From NCBI GenBank assembly GCA_027887005.1, contig JAPCJI010000005.1, positions 1-64,000 on the forward strand: a stretch of 64,000 nt of DNA. The letters run 5' to 3'. The translations under genes and the position numbers were made by a program. A model generated the notes under the pieces. It was not told the origin of the DNA, ran no database searches, and saw nothing but the letters and a program-made list of their open reading frames with translations. Positions 35,818 to 44,296 of this stretch are shown piece after piece; within the stretch, counting starts at the first letter, position 1, and each line of letters starts with the position of its first letter. Origin of the DNA: Nitrososphaerota archaeon (lineage in GTDB: Archaea > Thermoproteota > Nitrososphaeria > Nitrososphaerales > Gagatemarchaeaceae).

Positions 35818-38073
35818 TCAGACCAGCGGCACGCTTCGGTGGGCTTCGTAGAGCGAATGCAGTCCCTCGGCCGACAGGCGCGGGTCGAAGGGCTCCAGGA
35901 CCGACGAGCACGTCTCTGCCAGGAGCTCGATGTAGCGCTTCGAGTCGTAGGCGCTTTCATCCTTCAGGATGTCCACGGGGGTCGCCCGCTTCGAGTCTCG
36001 GCCCCCGTAGTCGGTGACGACATAGCGTATCCCCTCCCCGGCGTGGAGCTGGACCCCTTCCCCGACCAGCTGATTGATGGCCGCGTGCTGGACTGTCATA
36101 GTAGTGTATTCCTCCGGGCCCTTCGATAGATTGGTCGTGAAGGCCAGCTCCGACGCGGGGGTCTCGTGGCGCTCGAGGGCCTCGGCGTGCCGGAGGAAGA
36201 TGTTGACGCACTCGGAGGTCTTGGTCCTGACCTCCCTTTTCGAGTCGGCCTTGGCAAGGACCCTCAGGATCTCCATCTGGCACTTCTTGAGCGCCAGCGG
36301 CGTGTCGTGGCGCCTCGCCTCGATGCCCCTGACCTTCAGCTCTCCGTCCTGGTAGGCCCCGAAGTACCTGTTGAGGACGGGCACGTCCGCGTCGACCTTC
36401 GAAGGGAGGAAGGTCACCCACTTGTAGATCCCCTCGAAGGACATGGCGAAGCCGGTCTCTGACTCGATTTCGGACTTCAGCTCGAGATACGCGTCTCGCC
36501 CCGCCCTCTCCTTCCTGACCCATAGGGAGTCGACGATGCCGTGTATCACCTCGAAGCCCCGCCGCTCCGCGAGCCTGGCCGCGTCGAGGAGGACCTTCCT
36601 GTCCCAGGCGCAGACCGCGATGTGGGCGTCTATGCGGCCGAACTTCGCGTTGTTGAATCCCAGGTAGCCGAAGGTAGTCACCCCCAGCCACTTGAGGGCG
36701 GCCTGGCGGGCATTGTACCTGTCGTAGTCGGTCCCCTTCGAGTTCCTCTTCAGCTCCTTGTAGTGGAGCCTCTTCTCCACTATGATCTTGATCGCCGTGG
36801 GGACTAGCCCTGTCCTTCTCTCGCAGACGTTCCAGCCGAGTTCCGGCACCCGGTTCTTGGAGTCGGGGCAGCACCGGCACTTCACTGTCTCCGCGGAGAT
36901 GTTCTTCCTGAACATGATGTTCGGATACAAAGCGTGGAAGTCCAGCTCCCCGACGCCTTCGTGGACCCCCATCTTCGGCTCGAAGATGAAGCCCCCGCGG
37001 TCCGCGACCAGGAGCTCGTTCCTGTCCTTGAAGTGCTCCACCAGAGTCGGCTTCCAGGGGACGAGTAGGTCGGTCCTGTAGGCGTGATAGAACTGGAGGC
37101 TGGAGAGAGCCTTCCCTATGCTTGCCCTGCTGGACGTCTGCAGCGGCATCCTGCATGTCCTGCTCAGCTCGAAGAGGCCCTCCAGCCCGGCCTCCGAGTA
37201 GGTGAACGAGGTGTTGGCGTCGATGTGTATCCTGCCGTAGAGCTTCATGGCCGAAGGCTTGTAGTGGATCCTGCCGTAGCTGAAGTAGGAGGTGCCCCCC
37301 TTCGAAGGGACCCTCAGGACTGCGCCGTCCCTGTCGAGGGTCAGCCTGTCCGCGATTCTGTTGGCCTCTGCCCGTCTGACCAGGTAGGGGAGGAGGAAGG
37401 TGTCCCCGTCGTTGGTGATGACAAAATCCGGGTCGGTCTCCTTGATGGTCCGGACCAGCTCCAGCAGCTTGTCCGCCTCGCTGCCCCCGTCGATCGTGAT
37501 CCTCCCTGCGTCGCTCTGGAGGGATATGGCCGCGATCCGGTCGGTGAAGCGGGCGAGCTTCCCCTCCTTCTCGATTTCCACGTCCACCTTCACCTTCCTC
37601 AGGTTCGGGACGGTGTAGTCGTAGGCCCAGACGTCGTCTTTGGGGTCCCACTCCAGGGTGTCCCCCGTCTGCGTCACCTCGCAGCAGGCGAGGGGGAAGA
37701 TGTCGCGCTCGTAGAGGTAGCTCTGGTTGGGTGGGACGTCGGCGTTGTAGAGCCTGTAGGTGCCGAAGGGCCCCAGCCGCTCGATCCTCCCGGCTATCTG
37801 CTGGGCCTTCCTGGCGTCCCTGACCCTGGCCTCGACGACTTCCGATTTCTCGGCGTCGGTGACCCTTTCGCGCTTCTGGGCCGTCCTAGTCCATGCGAGG
37901 TCGGCGCCGACTATCCTCAGGGGGGCGCTCAGGTCGGACATCTGGTCGGTGGCGATGAATATCGAGGGGGACCAGTGGTCAACCAGCCTTACGGCCTGGC
38001 CGTCTTCTCGCTTGAGCCAGACGACCATCTCCCCAGGGTCGCCCGGGTAGGCGTCAAGTATCCAGCCCCTCAT
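35818..38073 (-). CDS. Divergent B-family DNA polymerase (PolB2-like)
   Basis: This 751-aa polymerase keeps motif A as LDFHALYPNI (Asp 378) and one Asp of motif C in HGIVDSLW (Asp 515, replacing YGDTDS). Motif B reads KWLGVTTFGYLGF instead of KxxxNSxYG. The exonuclease is damaged: Exo I DVE is present (164-166), but Exo II reads DGDTFLLPYL with Leu for the catalytic Asp, and Exo III is degenerate. These features match the archaeal PolB2/Dpo2 group, linked to damage-induced, error-prone synthesis. It is last in a four-gene operon with a RecA-like protein. Confidence 0.88.
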   Translation of the reverse strand: MRGWILDAYPGDPGEMVVWLKREDGQAVRLVDHWSPSIFIATDQMSDLSAPLRIVGADLAWTRTAQKRERVTDAEKSEVVEARVRDARKAQQIAGRIERLGPFGTYRLYNADVPPNQSYLYERDIFPLACCEVTQTGDTLEWDPKDDVWAYDYTVPNLRKVKVDVEIEKEGKLARFTDRIAAISLQSDAGRITIDGGSEADKLLELVRTIKETDPDFVITNDGDTFLLPYLVRRAEANRIADRLTLDRDGAVLRVPSKGGTSYFSYGRIHYKPSAMKLYGRIHIDANTSFTYSEAGLEGLFELSRTCRMPLQTSSRASIGKALSSLQFYHAYRTDLLVPWKPTLVEHFKDRNELLVADRGGFIFEPKMGVHEGVGELDFHALYPNIMFRKNISAETVKCRCCPDSKNRVPELGWNVCERRTGLVPTAIKIIVEKRLHYKELKRNSKGTDYDRYNARQAALKWLGVTTFGYLGFNNAKFGRIDAHIAVCAWDRKVLLDAARLAERRGFEVIHGIVDSLWVRKERAGRDAYLELKSEIESETGFAMSFEGIYKWVTFLPSKVDADVPVLNRYFGAYQDGELKVRGIEARRHDTPLALKKCQMEILRVLAKADSKREVRTKTSECVNIFLRHAEALERHETPASELAFTTNLSKGPEEYTTMTVQHAAINQLVGEGVQLHAGEGIRYVVTDYGGRDSKRATPVDILKDESAYDSKRYIELLAETCSSVLEPFDPRLSAEGLHSLYEAHRSVPLV

Positions 38074-38320
38074 CCTTCTCTGCCTTCAGCTTCTCGACCT
38101 CCCCGGCAAGCCAGACGATGGTCTTGTGCTGGGTCAGCAGGATGCTCATGAAGAGCGCCTCGCTGGGGAAGGGGGACTCCCTCGCCTGCATGGCAGGGAA
38201 GTACTCGTAGCAGAGCCTCAGCATCTCCTTGAAGAGCTCCCTGTCCTCCGCCCTGAGGGCGTCCGCAAAGTGCCCCCAGCTGTCCAGCTCTTCTATGATC
38301 TCGGCGTCGGTGAGGGTCAT
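38054..38320 (-). CDS. Small helical protein in the PolB2-like operon (88 aa)
   Basis: This 88-aa, acidic, all-helical protein (TDAEIIEELDSWGHFADALRAEDRELF, then a C-terminal coiled-coil-like AGEVEKLKAEKDEG) has its ATG overlapping the upstream stop as ATGA, and its own end overlaps the polymerase start by 20 nt. Tight coupling implies stoichiometric production with the polymerase. I do not recognise a named domain; a polymerase accessory or bridging role is inferred from position. Confidence 0.8.
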   Translation of the reverse strand: MTLTDAEIIEELDSWGHFADALRAEDRELFKEMLRLCYEYFPAMQARESPFPSEALFMSILLTQHKTIVWLAGEVEKLKAEKDEGLDT

Positions 38321-38586
38321 CGCCCCGCCTCCGTCCGCCTGGTTTCGGCTATCGTCCCCAGGGTCCGCGCCAGCATCCTGTAGTGGTGGAAGACCAGGGC
38401 CATGGCCATCCCCTCGAACCTCGAGGTCCTGACGGCGGCGGAGGAGGCCGACGTGTAGAGCCTGGCAGAGTTGAGCATCTGGTCGAAGGCCCCCCTGTCC
38501 CTCTTCGGCAGGGCCTTCCTGAAGGCCTTCCATTCCGTGACCTCCTGAGCTTCGGCTATCCTGAACGACGGGATGGTCCGGCCCAT
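38317..38586 (-). CDS. Small helical protein in the PolB2-like operon (89 aa)
   Basis: This 89-aa basic helical protein (RDRGAFDQMLNSARLYTSASSAAVR, then FEGMAMALVFHHYRMLARTLGTI) lies between the RecA-like gene (TGATG overlap) and the 88-aa gene (ATGA overlap). It could pair with its acidic partner to form a complex. No named family; role inferred only from the operon. Confidence 0.8.
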   Translation of the reverse strand: MGRTIPSFRIAEAQEVTEWKAFRKALPKRDRGAFDQMLNSARLYTSASSAAVRTSRFEGMAMALVFHHYRMLARTLGTIAETRRTEAGR

Positions 38587-39530
38587 CAGCTCCCCGACCT
38601 CGCTCTGAAAGGCCTCAGGAGCTGCTTGAGCTTGAACGTGGAGGTTGCAGCAGGCTTGCTCGGGTGCTTCAGGAGCTCCGCCTCTACGACGCCCTTGGAC
38701 GATGACATGTGGACCGAGGTGTCGGCCCAGGAGGCGACCATGTCGTCGTATTTGTTGGGCGAAGCCAGGGTGGTAATGACCAGCGCGTTCTTCTTCGCTC
38801 GCCTGATCCCGTCCTCGACCGCGCTCAGGAGACGCCTCGCTTCCCTCTCGTCCAGCTCCGGTTCGTTGAATGTGCCGAGCAGGTCGGCGACCACCACGAG
38901 CCGGGCGCCGTAGTCTTCAGCGGCGCGGACCAGGTGCTTCGAGATGAGGTCCGCGAGTTGGTACATCGTGAAGACGCGGCAGGTGGCCACCCTTCTCATC
39001 GCCGTGGTGGGTCTTAGGCCGCGCTGCTTGACGAAGGAGGAGAAGAGGTACGGGTCGGAGCGGTTCCCCCCGTCGACGAACAGGACGCTGGAATCGAGGC
39101 CGCCCGCCTCCAGGGGAAGCTGGGCCCTGAACGCCGCGAGCTCTGCCACGACCGACGCCGGGCCTCCGCTCAGCACGATCAGCCGTTCCTGGGTGAACGG
39201 CCTCAGCAGCGAATCGAGGCGCGGGAAGCCCAGAGAGAAGTGCGGGAATGATGACGCGGGCCGGAACGGGGTGCTCTTCCTTTCGAAAGCGGTCGTCTTG
39301 GTCAGGTAGATGTCAGACCATTCGTCGGGCACCGGGGCCAGCCTGCATTCGATGTTGCCCTCGAGCGGGCGGCCGCATCCGAGGCACCTGCCGCTCAGTG
39401 AGTCGATGGTCTCGCTCGTGGGCCCGAGGTCCCGCCTCACCCGCAGGACGCAGCTACAGCTCAGGCAGTAGTAGACGAAGCGCTCTTTGCCGCTTCCCTG
39501 TTGCTCGTACAGATAATGAAGTCTGGACAT
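38586..39530 (-). CDS. RecA/RadA-like ATPase homologue lacking Walker A, with zinc ribbon
   Basis: This 314-aa protein has an N-terminal zinc ribbon (CLSCSCV and CLGCG, about 22-55) and a RecA-fold core with VLFVDGGNRSDPYLF and LVVVADLLGTF (Walker B-like). The P-loop position reads LSGGPASVVAEL, with no GK(T/S), so ATP hydrolysis is unlikely. It opens the four-gene operon with the PolB2-like polymerase. ATG 39530 is about 32 nt after a GTTAAATCC box. By analogy with bacterial ImuA it may recruit the polymerase (inference). Confidence 0.85.
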   Translation of the reverse strand: MSRLHYLYEQQGSGKERFVYYCLSCSCVLRVRRDLGPTSETIDSLSGRCLGCGRPLEGNIECRLAPVPDEWSDIYLTKTTAFERKSTPFRPASSFPHFSLGFPRLDSLLRPFTQERLIVLSGGPASVVAELAAFRAQLPLEAGGLDSSVLFVDGGNRSDPYLFSSFVKQRGLRPTTAMRRVATCRVFTMYQLADLISKHLVRAAEDYGARLVVVADLLGTFNEPELDEREARRLLSAVEDGIRRAKKNALVITTLASPNKYDDMVASWADTSVHMSSSKGVVEAELLKHPSKPAATSTFKLKQLLRPFRARSGS

Positions 39531-39658
39531 TGTGACGAAGGCCGAAGGTTCTCAGAGGATTTAACGCGGGATGTCTGATAGATGGATTTGTCTGAGAGGG
39601 AGACGGCCGAAAGTGTTCGGGTGATGGTTATTAGTTTCTGTCAGTCCGAACGTGGTGA

Positions 39659-39925
39659 ATGAGGAGAGCAATGCGGCTCGGCGGAATTGTTCTGGTTGTC
39701 GGAGTCGTTTTCTTCCTCACGCCTTTCCTTCCCCAGACAACGGCGAACTTCGGCGGAGGGCCAGACTTCGCGGCTTTGGTTTCGCCGTCTTTCGCGTTCT
39801 TCCAATGTGGGTTTTTCGTAGGTCATGTTGGAATCGAGGTGCCAAGTGGTTCGACGGTCAACCCGTCCGACAGGCCGTTCTGGTCGTCGTTCTGGAATTG
39901 TGATTATCCTCGGTTACAGATATGA
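39659..39925 (+). CDS. Small exported hypothetical protein
   Basis: This 88-aa protein has a signal-peptide-like N terminus (MRLGGIVLVVGVVFFLTPFLPQTTA, the Met at residue 5 being a second start candidate) and a Phe/Gly/Ser-rich mature part with two Cys (FQCGFF and FWNCDY). ATG 39659 is about 27 nt after a GTTATTAG box. It is probably secreted or membrane-anchored. No family is recognised. Confidence 0.55.
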   Translation: MRRAMRLGGIVLVVGVVFFLTPFLPQTTANFGGGPDFAALVSPSFAFFQCGFFVGHVGIEVPSGSTVNPSDRPFWSSFWNCDYPRLQI

Positions 39926-39982
39926 CCTCGAGGCTTTGTGGATTTCAAGATTAATAATCCAAGGTATGGGCTCGCGACTCTG

Positions 39983-40067
39983 CGCGGGGGTCGCCCAGCC
40001 TGGTCAACGGCGTGAGGCTCAGGACCTCATCCCTTAGGGGTTCGAGGGTTCAAATCCCTCCCCCCGC
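39983..40067 (+). tRNA. tRNA-Leu(CAG)
   Basis: The acceptor GCGGGGG pairs with CCCCCGC, discriminator A. Anticodon CAG at 40019-40021 within loop CTCAGGA and stem TGAGG/CCTCA. A class II variable arm and T arm GAGGG/CCCTC follow. No intron, unlike the related tRNA-Leu(CAA). A GATTAATAATC box precedes it. Confidence 0.96.
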
Positions 40068-40161
40068 ACTATGCTGAAACCAATCGACACCTCAGCCTGA
40101 AAACGACGTCGTCCTATGAGAAGCTCCCAATGTTCTAATTCAAGGCTGGAAAGGCATTCTC

Positions 40162-40548
40162 GTGGAGGGTCGCCTCGTCAACGTACGCCGGCTGGTCGCG
40201 TTGGACATCACCCTGCACGGTCCGCGCTTCATCATGGCCGAGTTCGGCATAGGCACTCCAGCCATCATTGCTGTCGGGACCACCTTGACGTTGTCAGGCC
40301 CCCTGATCCTGGGCATCTATCTTGTGCTCACTGGAGTGAACTATCTGCCGCTGCTGATCTACACGGTGGTAATCGTCAGAAAGGACTCTGCCCAAGCTGA
40401 AGTCGCCGAGGACCTGGCCCGCAACAAGCACCTGGTTCGGAAATACAGCGTCCAGCAGTTCTTGCTCTTTCTTCCGTTGGTGGTGTTTCTGATGGCCGTC
40501 TGGCAGGAACTCGGACAAAACCGCGTTCCCCAAACCGTGCCGATGTGA
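40162..40548 (+). CDS. Multi-helix membrane protein
   Basis: This 128-aa protein has about four hydrophobic helices (residues 20-45, 47-70 and 97-115 clearest) and a charged cytoplasmic-type segment (VRKDSAQAEVAEDLARNKHLVRKYS). GTG 40162 lies about 25 nt after a TCTAATTCA box. No transporter or enzyme motif is visible. Function is unknown. Confidence 0.65.
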   Translation: MEGRLVNVRRLVALDITLHGPRFIMAEFGIGTPAIIAVGTTLTLSGPLILGIYLVLTGVNYLPLLIYTVVIVRKDSAQAEVAEDLARNKHLVRKYSVQQFLLFLPLVVFLMAVWQELGQNRVPQTVPM

Positions 40549-40611
40549 TTCCCTCCTGACTCGATTCGATTGAATCACTTTTACGAGCTTATCAACAGTT
40601 TTTGGTTTGAC

Positions 40612-40917
40612 ATGCCAAGTAAGCTTTGGCGGCGTGTAAGTTCGACAACCATGGAAGTGGTAACTGAATATGCTGACCAAAGGACAGAGCTCGAGGAGAA
40701 GATCAGGTCGCTGGAAGCTGAGAAGGCTTCACTACTTGCCGGCATCGCCTCTCTGAAGGAGAAGGTCGCCACGTACGAGCTGGAGAAGTCCGCTGCGACT
40801 CTCGACAGCGAAGTGCAGGCGCTTCGAACGGAGAAGGCAGTGCTCGACGAGAAGGCTGCGACCTACGAAGCTGAGGCGGGATACGAACTTCCGCAGACCG
40901 CGGCCGAAGGGGTCTAA
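40612..40917 (+). CDS. Coiled-coil protein
   Basis: This 101-aa protein is dominated by a long coiled coil (about residues 22-85: LEEKIRSLEAEKASLLAGIASLKEK and similar heptads). ATG 40612 is about 23-26 nt after a CTTATCAAC box; ATG 40651 (88 aa) would remove a basic N-terminal tail. It converges with another coiled-coil gene, with stops 3 nt apart. Role unknown; scaffold-like. Confidence 0.6.
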   Translation: MPSKLWRRVSSTTMEVVTEYADQRTELEEKIRSLEAEKASLLAGIASLKEKVATYELEKSAATLDSEVQALRTEKAVLDEKAATYEAEAGYELPQTAAEGV

Positions 40918-40920
40918 AGC

Positions 40921-41346
40921 CTACCGAAGCTTCGATGCCTTCTGCTCGAGTTCGCCTTTTTCTTTTCTGAGATAGGAGACGAAGCTCTCAAGGTCAGCCA
41001 GTCTCGTCTGGAGCCGCTTTACTTCGTTTTCCTTGGCCGTCCTCTCCATGCCGCTCTCCAATTCCTTCTGCTGTTCGGCCATCCCGCGGACCTTCGCGTT
41101 GAGGTCCTCGTTCCCCTTCTTCATCGAATTGAGCTCGTCCTGAATGGACTTCAGTTGTTCCTCGGCCACGATGAGGTATCTCTGCCTGCTGATCACGGTC
41201 GGGAACTTCGTCCCGCATCTCGAACACTCGTACATCCCGACCCTTCGCTCGGTCATACCGCGTTCGCCCTTTGATGGCTCGACCATCACTGTGAAACTTC
41301 TTGAGGGCAGGGCTTCCTTATTCCCGCACTTCGGGCAGTTTGGCAA
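40921..41346 (-). CDS. Zinc-ribbon plus coiled-coil protein
   Basis: This 141-aa protein has a zinc ribbon (CPKCG at 4-8 and CSRCG near 41-45) followed by a long coiled coil (residues 60-140, ending in KEKGELEQKASKLR). The build, one ribbon plus an extended coil, is seen in archaeal proteins thought to bridge nucleic acid and partners. It lies 34 nt downstream of the UPF0147 gene on the same strand, a likely operon. Confidence 0.7.
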   Translation of the reverse strand: MPNCPKCGNKEALPSRSFTVMVEPSKGERGMTERRVGMYECSRCGTKFPTVISRQRYLIVAEEQLKSIQDELNSMKKGNEDLNAKVRGMAEQQKELESGMERTAKENEVKRLQTRLADLESFVSYLRKEKGELEQKASKLR

Positions 41347-41380
41347 TCGCGTCTCTGGCGGGTGAGAACGTGTTAAAGGT

Positions 41381-41665
41381 TTACTGTTCGCGAATCGATT
41401 CGAGCTCGGAGACGGCCGACCAAAGGGTGACCCGGGCGAACGAAGGCATATTCGGGTCCTGGGCGACGTCGTCGAGGAGGCTGATGGCGTTGGCTGCCCG
41501 GACGGCCAGGCTCTGCTTCTGGTCCTGGAGCATCATTATCGAGTCCTTGACTGTCTTGCGGATGTTCCGCGGGGTAAGGTTCGAGTCGGCGATCTGGTTG
41601 AGGTTGACCGTAGCCTTGGCCAGTTTGGCGTCGTTCTCCTGCTGCTTCTTCAATTTGGTGCTCAT
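41381..41665 (-). CDS. UPF0147 family protein
   Basis: This 94-aa archaeal-specific helical protein shows the UPF0147 signature: SIMMLQDQKQSLAVRAANAISLLDDVAQDPNMPSFARVTLWSAVSELESI. The family is small (about 90 aa), nearly universal in archaea and has no assigned function. ATG 41665 is divergent from the SSSCA1-like gene, whose box lies in the shared 99-bp gap. Confidence 0.92.
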   Translation of the reverse strand: MSTKLKKQQENDAKLAKATVNLNQIADSNLTPRNIRKTVKDSIMMLQDQKQSLAVRAANAISLLDDVAQDPNMPSFARVTLWSAVSELESIREQ

Positions 41666-41764
41666 GTAGAATCCCGGGGTTCGTCGAGTAGGTCTCCGTA
41701 CTGGTGGGGATAAGTGCTTTTCGTCGCAAGGCGTCTTTTATAGAAGCAGAGCGCGGGCGGGGCA

Positions 41765-42100
41765 TTGAGCAGGCCTACCAAGGACAAGATAAAAGTGGCT
41801 GTGGAGCTCGTCAGGAAGGGCGCGACCATACTCGGCGAGCCCTGTCCGCAGTGCGGGGGAATCCAGGTCAGGTACCATGGGAAGGTCTACTGCACGGGCC
41901 ATGAGGATCTCACCTCGGTTCTTAAGACCGAAGTCGTCTCCATGGAGACGGCCGTCGCTGAAACCAGGCAGGTGCTCCTCTCGAAGCTCAATGAAGCCGC
42001 GGCAGCGCTGGGAACCGAGACCGACCGCTCGAAGCAGGACCAGCTCGTGTCGCTGATGACGAAGTACTTCGACCTTCTCCAGAAACTCCCTCAGAAGTAG
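41765..42100 (+). CDS. SSSCA1/autoantigen p27-like zinc protein
   Basis: This 111-aa protein resembles the archaeal Sjogren's syndrome/scleroderma autoantigen 1 family: helix KVAVELVRKGATILGEPCPQCGGIQVRYHGKVYCTGHED carries a zinc knuckle (CPQCG and a CxGH variant), then a helical tail. Function is unknown in archaea. TTG 41765 is about 27 nt after a CTTTTATAG box, a clear leaderless example. Confidence 0.85.
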   Translation: MSRPTKDKIKVAVELVRKGATILGEPCPQCGGIQVRYHGKVYCTGHEDLTSVLKTEVVSMETAVAETRQVLLSKLNEAAAALGTETDRSKQDQLVSLMTKYFDLLQKLPQK

Positions 42101-42139
42101 CAGAGGCCTTAAATCGGAAACCTGACAGTTTTCGCGGTC

Positions 42140-42631
42140 GTGGTTCTCAGAATCGGCCAGAAGGTGCCGGAGTTTGCCCTCCCAGACTCTGACAAAAAGA
42201 CCCGCTCGCTGGCCGAGTTCACCGGCCGGGGTACGGTCGTAATCGCTTTCTTCCCGTTCGCGTTCTCGGGGACCTGCGACAAGGAGATGTGTACATTCAG
42301 GGATGGTTTCGGGGCCCTGCAAGGCGCGGCCGCGCAGTTGGTTGGAATCAGCGTGGACAGTTCCTACTCACTCAAGGCCTTCGCTCAGACCTACAACCTG
42401 CAGTTCCCCCTCCTCGGCGATTTCAACAAGAAGGTCACGCGGCTCTACGGGGTGCTTCAGGACCCCTGGGTGGGCCTCGGGTACAAGGGGGTGGCGAAGA
42501 GGTCAGTCTTCGTGGTAGACAAGAAGGGCGCCCTGCGTTTCAAGTGGGTCACCGACGTGCCTTCCGACGAGCCGCCATACGCTGAGGTCGTGAAAGCGGC
42601 CCAGAAGCTGGCCATGCCGCCGAGAAGGTGA
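42140..42631 (+). CDS. Peroxiredoxin (AhpC/TSA family)
   Basis: This 163-aa thioredoxin-fold protein has the peroxidatic site FPFAFSGTCDKEMCTF (Cys 52 region) with a second Cys four residues on, and ISVDSSYSLKAFAQ. It reduces peroxides using thiols; the spacing resembles the AhpE/Bcp type. GTG 42140 is about 28 nt after a CTTAAATC box. Confidence 0.92.
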   Translation: MVLRIGQKVPEFALPDSDKKTRSLAEFTGRGTVVIAFFPFAFSGTCDKEMCTFRDGFGALQGAAAQLVGISVDSSYSLKAFAQTYNLQFPLLGDFNKKVTRLYGVLQDPWVGLGYKGVAKRSVFVVDKKGALRFKWVTDVPSDEPPYAEVVKAAQKLAMPPRR

Positions 42632-42732
42632 GCCGATTGAGGGGTCGCTGGTTCGCGATCCCCTGGTTCTGACGCTTCTGTAGTCGAGGTAACCCCTTGT
42701 TTTTATACGAGGAAAGTCGTGATGATCTTGAA

Positions 42733-43089
42733 TTGACCCAAGAGACGGCTGTGAAGCCGATAGTCGAGCTTACCGAGAGGGCCGCAGCCGAGTTGAAGCT
42801 CTACCTCGCAAAGCAGGGGAAGCCAGAAGCCGCGCTCAGGATTTTCGTGACCGCGGGTGGGTGTTCCGGGCTCTCCTATGGGATGGTCGTGGACGAGAAG
42901 CCATCGGATGATGATTATGTGATTGTTGTCGACGGAGCGAGGGTGGCTGTCGACAGGTCGAGTGCCCCGTTCATCGCTGGGTCGACCCTGGATTACAAGT
43001 CGGAGAAGCTGATGGGCGGCGGTTTCGTCGTCAGCAACCCCAATGCCGTCTCCACTTGCGGATGCGGCGAGTCGTTCAAGACCGCGTAG
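42733..43089 (+). CDS. HesB/IscA-type Fe-S cluster assembly protein
   Basis: This 118-aa A-type carrier has the three conserved Cys: GGCSGLSY and CGCGESF. It holds and delivers Fe-S clusters to target proteins. A longer frame to 42697 begins inside the TTTTTATACG box at about 42700, so TTG 42733, 28 nt downstream, is chosen. No suf genes lie nearby. Confidence 0.92.
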   Translation: MTQETAVKPIVELTERAAAELKLYLAKQGKPEAALRIFVTAGGCSGLSYGMVVDEKPSDDDYVIVVDGARVAVDRSSAPFIAGSTLDYKSEKLMGGGFVVSNPNAVSTCGCGESFKTA

Positions 43090-43266
43090 GTCTGAGTAAC
43101 CTCCAGCCGCGGCGTAACGTGTGATCCCAGACATTAGACCAAAGAGAGTCGTTCGACAGTTAGAACCAGAGAGGGGTAAACGGCCTTTTGGTCAATGGGC
43201 GGGTTGTGATGCCCAGACTTTCAACGGGACGGCGACTGGGTAGTCAGCGGGGATACGCCCCTTGGA

Positions 43267-43394
43267 CGCCGGGGGTAGGATTCGAACCCACGAGACCCAA
43301 AGGTCACGGGCTGACTGGTTGTTCCGATCTCGAGTTGCGGATCCGTTCGTCGCCTTGCGGATTGCCCGCGCATTAACCACTCTGCCACCCCGGC
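43267..43394 (-). tRNA. tRNA-Ser(CGA), apparently with two introns
   Basis: The acceptor GCCGGGG pairs with CCCCGGC, discriminator G. The anticodon stem CGGGC/GCCCG encloses 52 nt that contain loop CTCGAGA (anticodon CGA at 43350-43352). Removing about 29 nt before and 16 nt after restores a 7-nt loop, so two introns flank the anticodon loop. A class II variable arm (GACC/GGTC) and T arm follow. A box (AAATTATAGAG) lies near 43420. Confidence 0.85.
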
Positions 43395-43502
43395 CGAACT
43401 GGTGCCTGCCTGAGCCTCTATAATTTCTTTGAGGGAGAAGGACGCTGGGTGCGGTGCCTCTTCTCCTCGATGTAGCTCCAGGTCACGAAACAGTCGATCA
43501 GC

Positions 43503-44270
43503 TCAGAGCTTTCCAAGTGTTCTTTCAAGGAACCACCTCGTGAGCTCCCACGATTCGGCCGCGGATTTCCTCTGGTAGACGTCTTTTCTGCTGTCGTTGA
43601 AGAAACCGTGCCTTGTCCGCGGGTACGTCTTCAGCGTCAGGTCCTTCCCCTCGGTGAGCATCGCTCCGACGAAAGCCGGCACGCTCTGGTTGATGATCTC
43701 GTCCTTGCTCGCATAGATTGCCAAGATGGGGATGGTGATCCGCCTGACCTCCTCGCCGGTCGGAGGCACGCCGTAAAACCCCGCCGCTGAAACAAGGTGG
43801 CGGCTCCTGGTGGAGGCCTTCAGGGCGAGTCCCCCTCCCAGGCAGAACCCCAAGGTAGACACGCCGTCGAATCTCGAATTGGCGGCCTCGACGGCAGAGA
43901 CTGCGTCGGCGAGCATCCTGTCCCTGAATTCTTGGTTGTAGATGATCGATGCCGCCTCTTTGACCTCCCGGCCTACGTGTTTCTTGTCGAGGGCGTCGGC
44001 GACCTTTGCCTTGTCGAGCCTCTTGGCCAGAGAGAGCTCCCAGACCCCCTCCATGGTGCGCTGTATGTTGTCTGGTGTGAGGATGTCGTCGTGCCCTTTG
44101 TACAGGTTAGGCGCCGTGGCTGCAAACCCAAGTTTGCCCAGTCGTTTGCAGACGTCCTCTGTGTGGGAGACGAGGCCCCACACTTCGTGGAAGACGACGA
44201 CGCAACCGGAAGCGCTTTTCGGGACGACCCAGAAGTCGGCCTTGGTCCGCGTCCGGGTGCCTTTGGGCAA
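43503..44270 (-). CDS. Dienelactone hydrolase-family alpha/beta hydrolase
   Basis: This 255-aa hydrolase has the DLH Cys nucleophile in GFCLGGG, an Asp region (IYASKDEII) and a His in TRHGFFNDSR, completing the Cys-Asp-His triad. Family members hydrolyse dienelactones and other carboxylic esters or lactones; substrate is not known. TTG 44270 is about 29 nt from the symmetric TTTAAA at 44297-44302, which also faces the divergent ThyX-like gene. Confidence 0.9.
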   Translation of the reverse strand: MPKGTRTRTKADFWVVPKSASGCVVVFHEVWGLVSHTEDVCKRLGKLGFAATAPNLYKGHDDILTPDNIQRTMEGVWELSLAKRLDKAKVADALDKKHVGREVKEAASIIYNQEFRDRMLADAVSAVEAANSRFDGVSTLGFCLGGGLALKASTRSRHLVSAAGFYGVPPTGEEVRRITIPILAIYASKDEIINQSVPAFVGAMLTEGKDLTLKTYPRTRHGFFNDSRKDVYQRKSAAESWELTRWFLERTLGKL

Positions 44271-44296
44271 TTACAGCGACTTCTGAATCCCCCATG

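Noticed and set aside
35957-37651. 564-aa leftward open frame within the PolB2-like gene
   Set aside because: Arg/Gly/Pro-rich out-of-frame shadow; the polymerase frame has clear motifs.
43418-43516. 32-aa leftward frame overlapping the DLH gene end
   Set aside because: TTG start inside another gene, overlaps the tRNA-Ser promoter, and no motif supports it.
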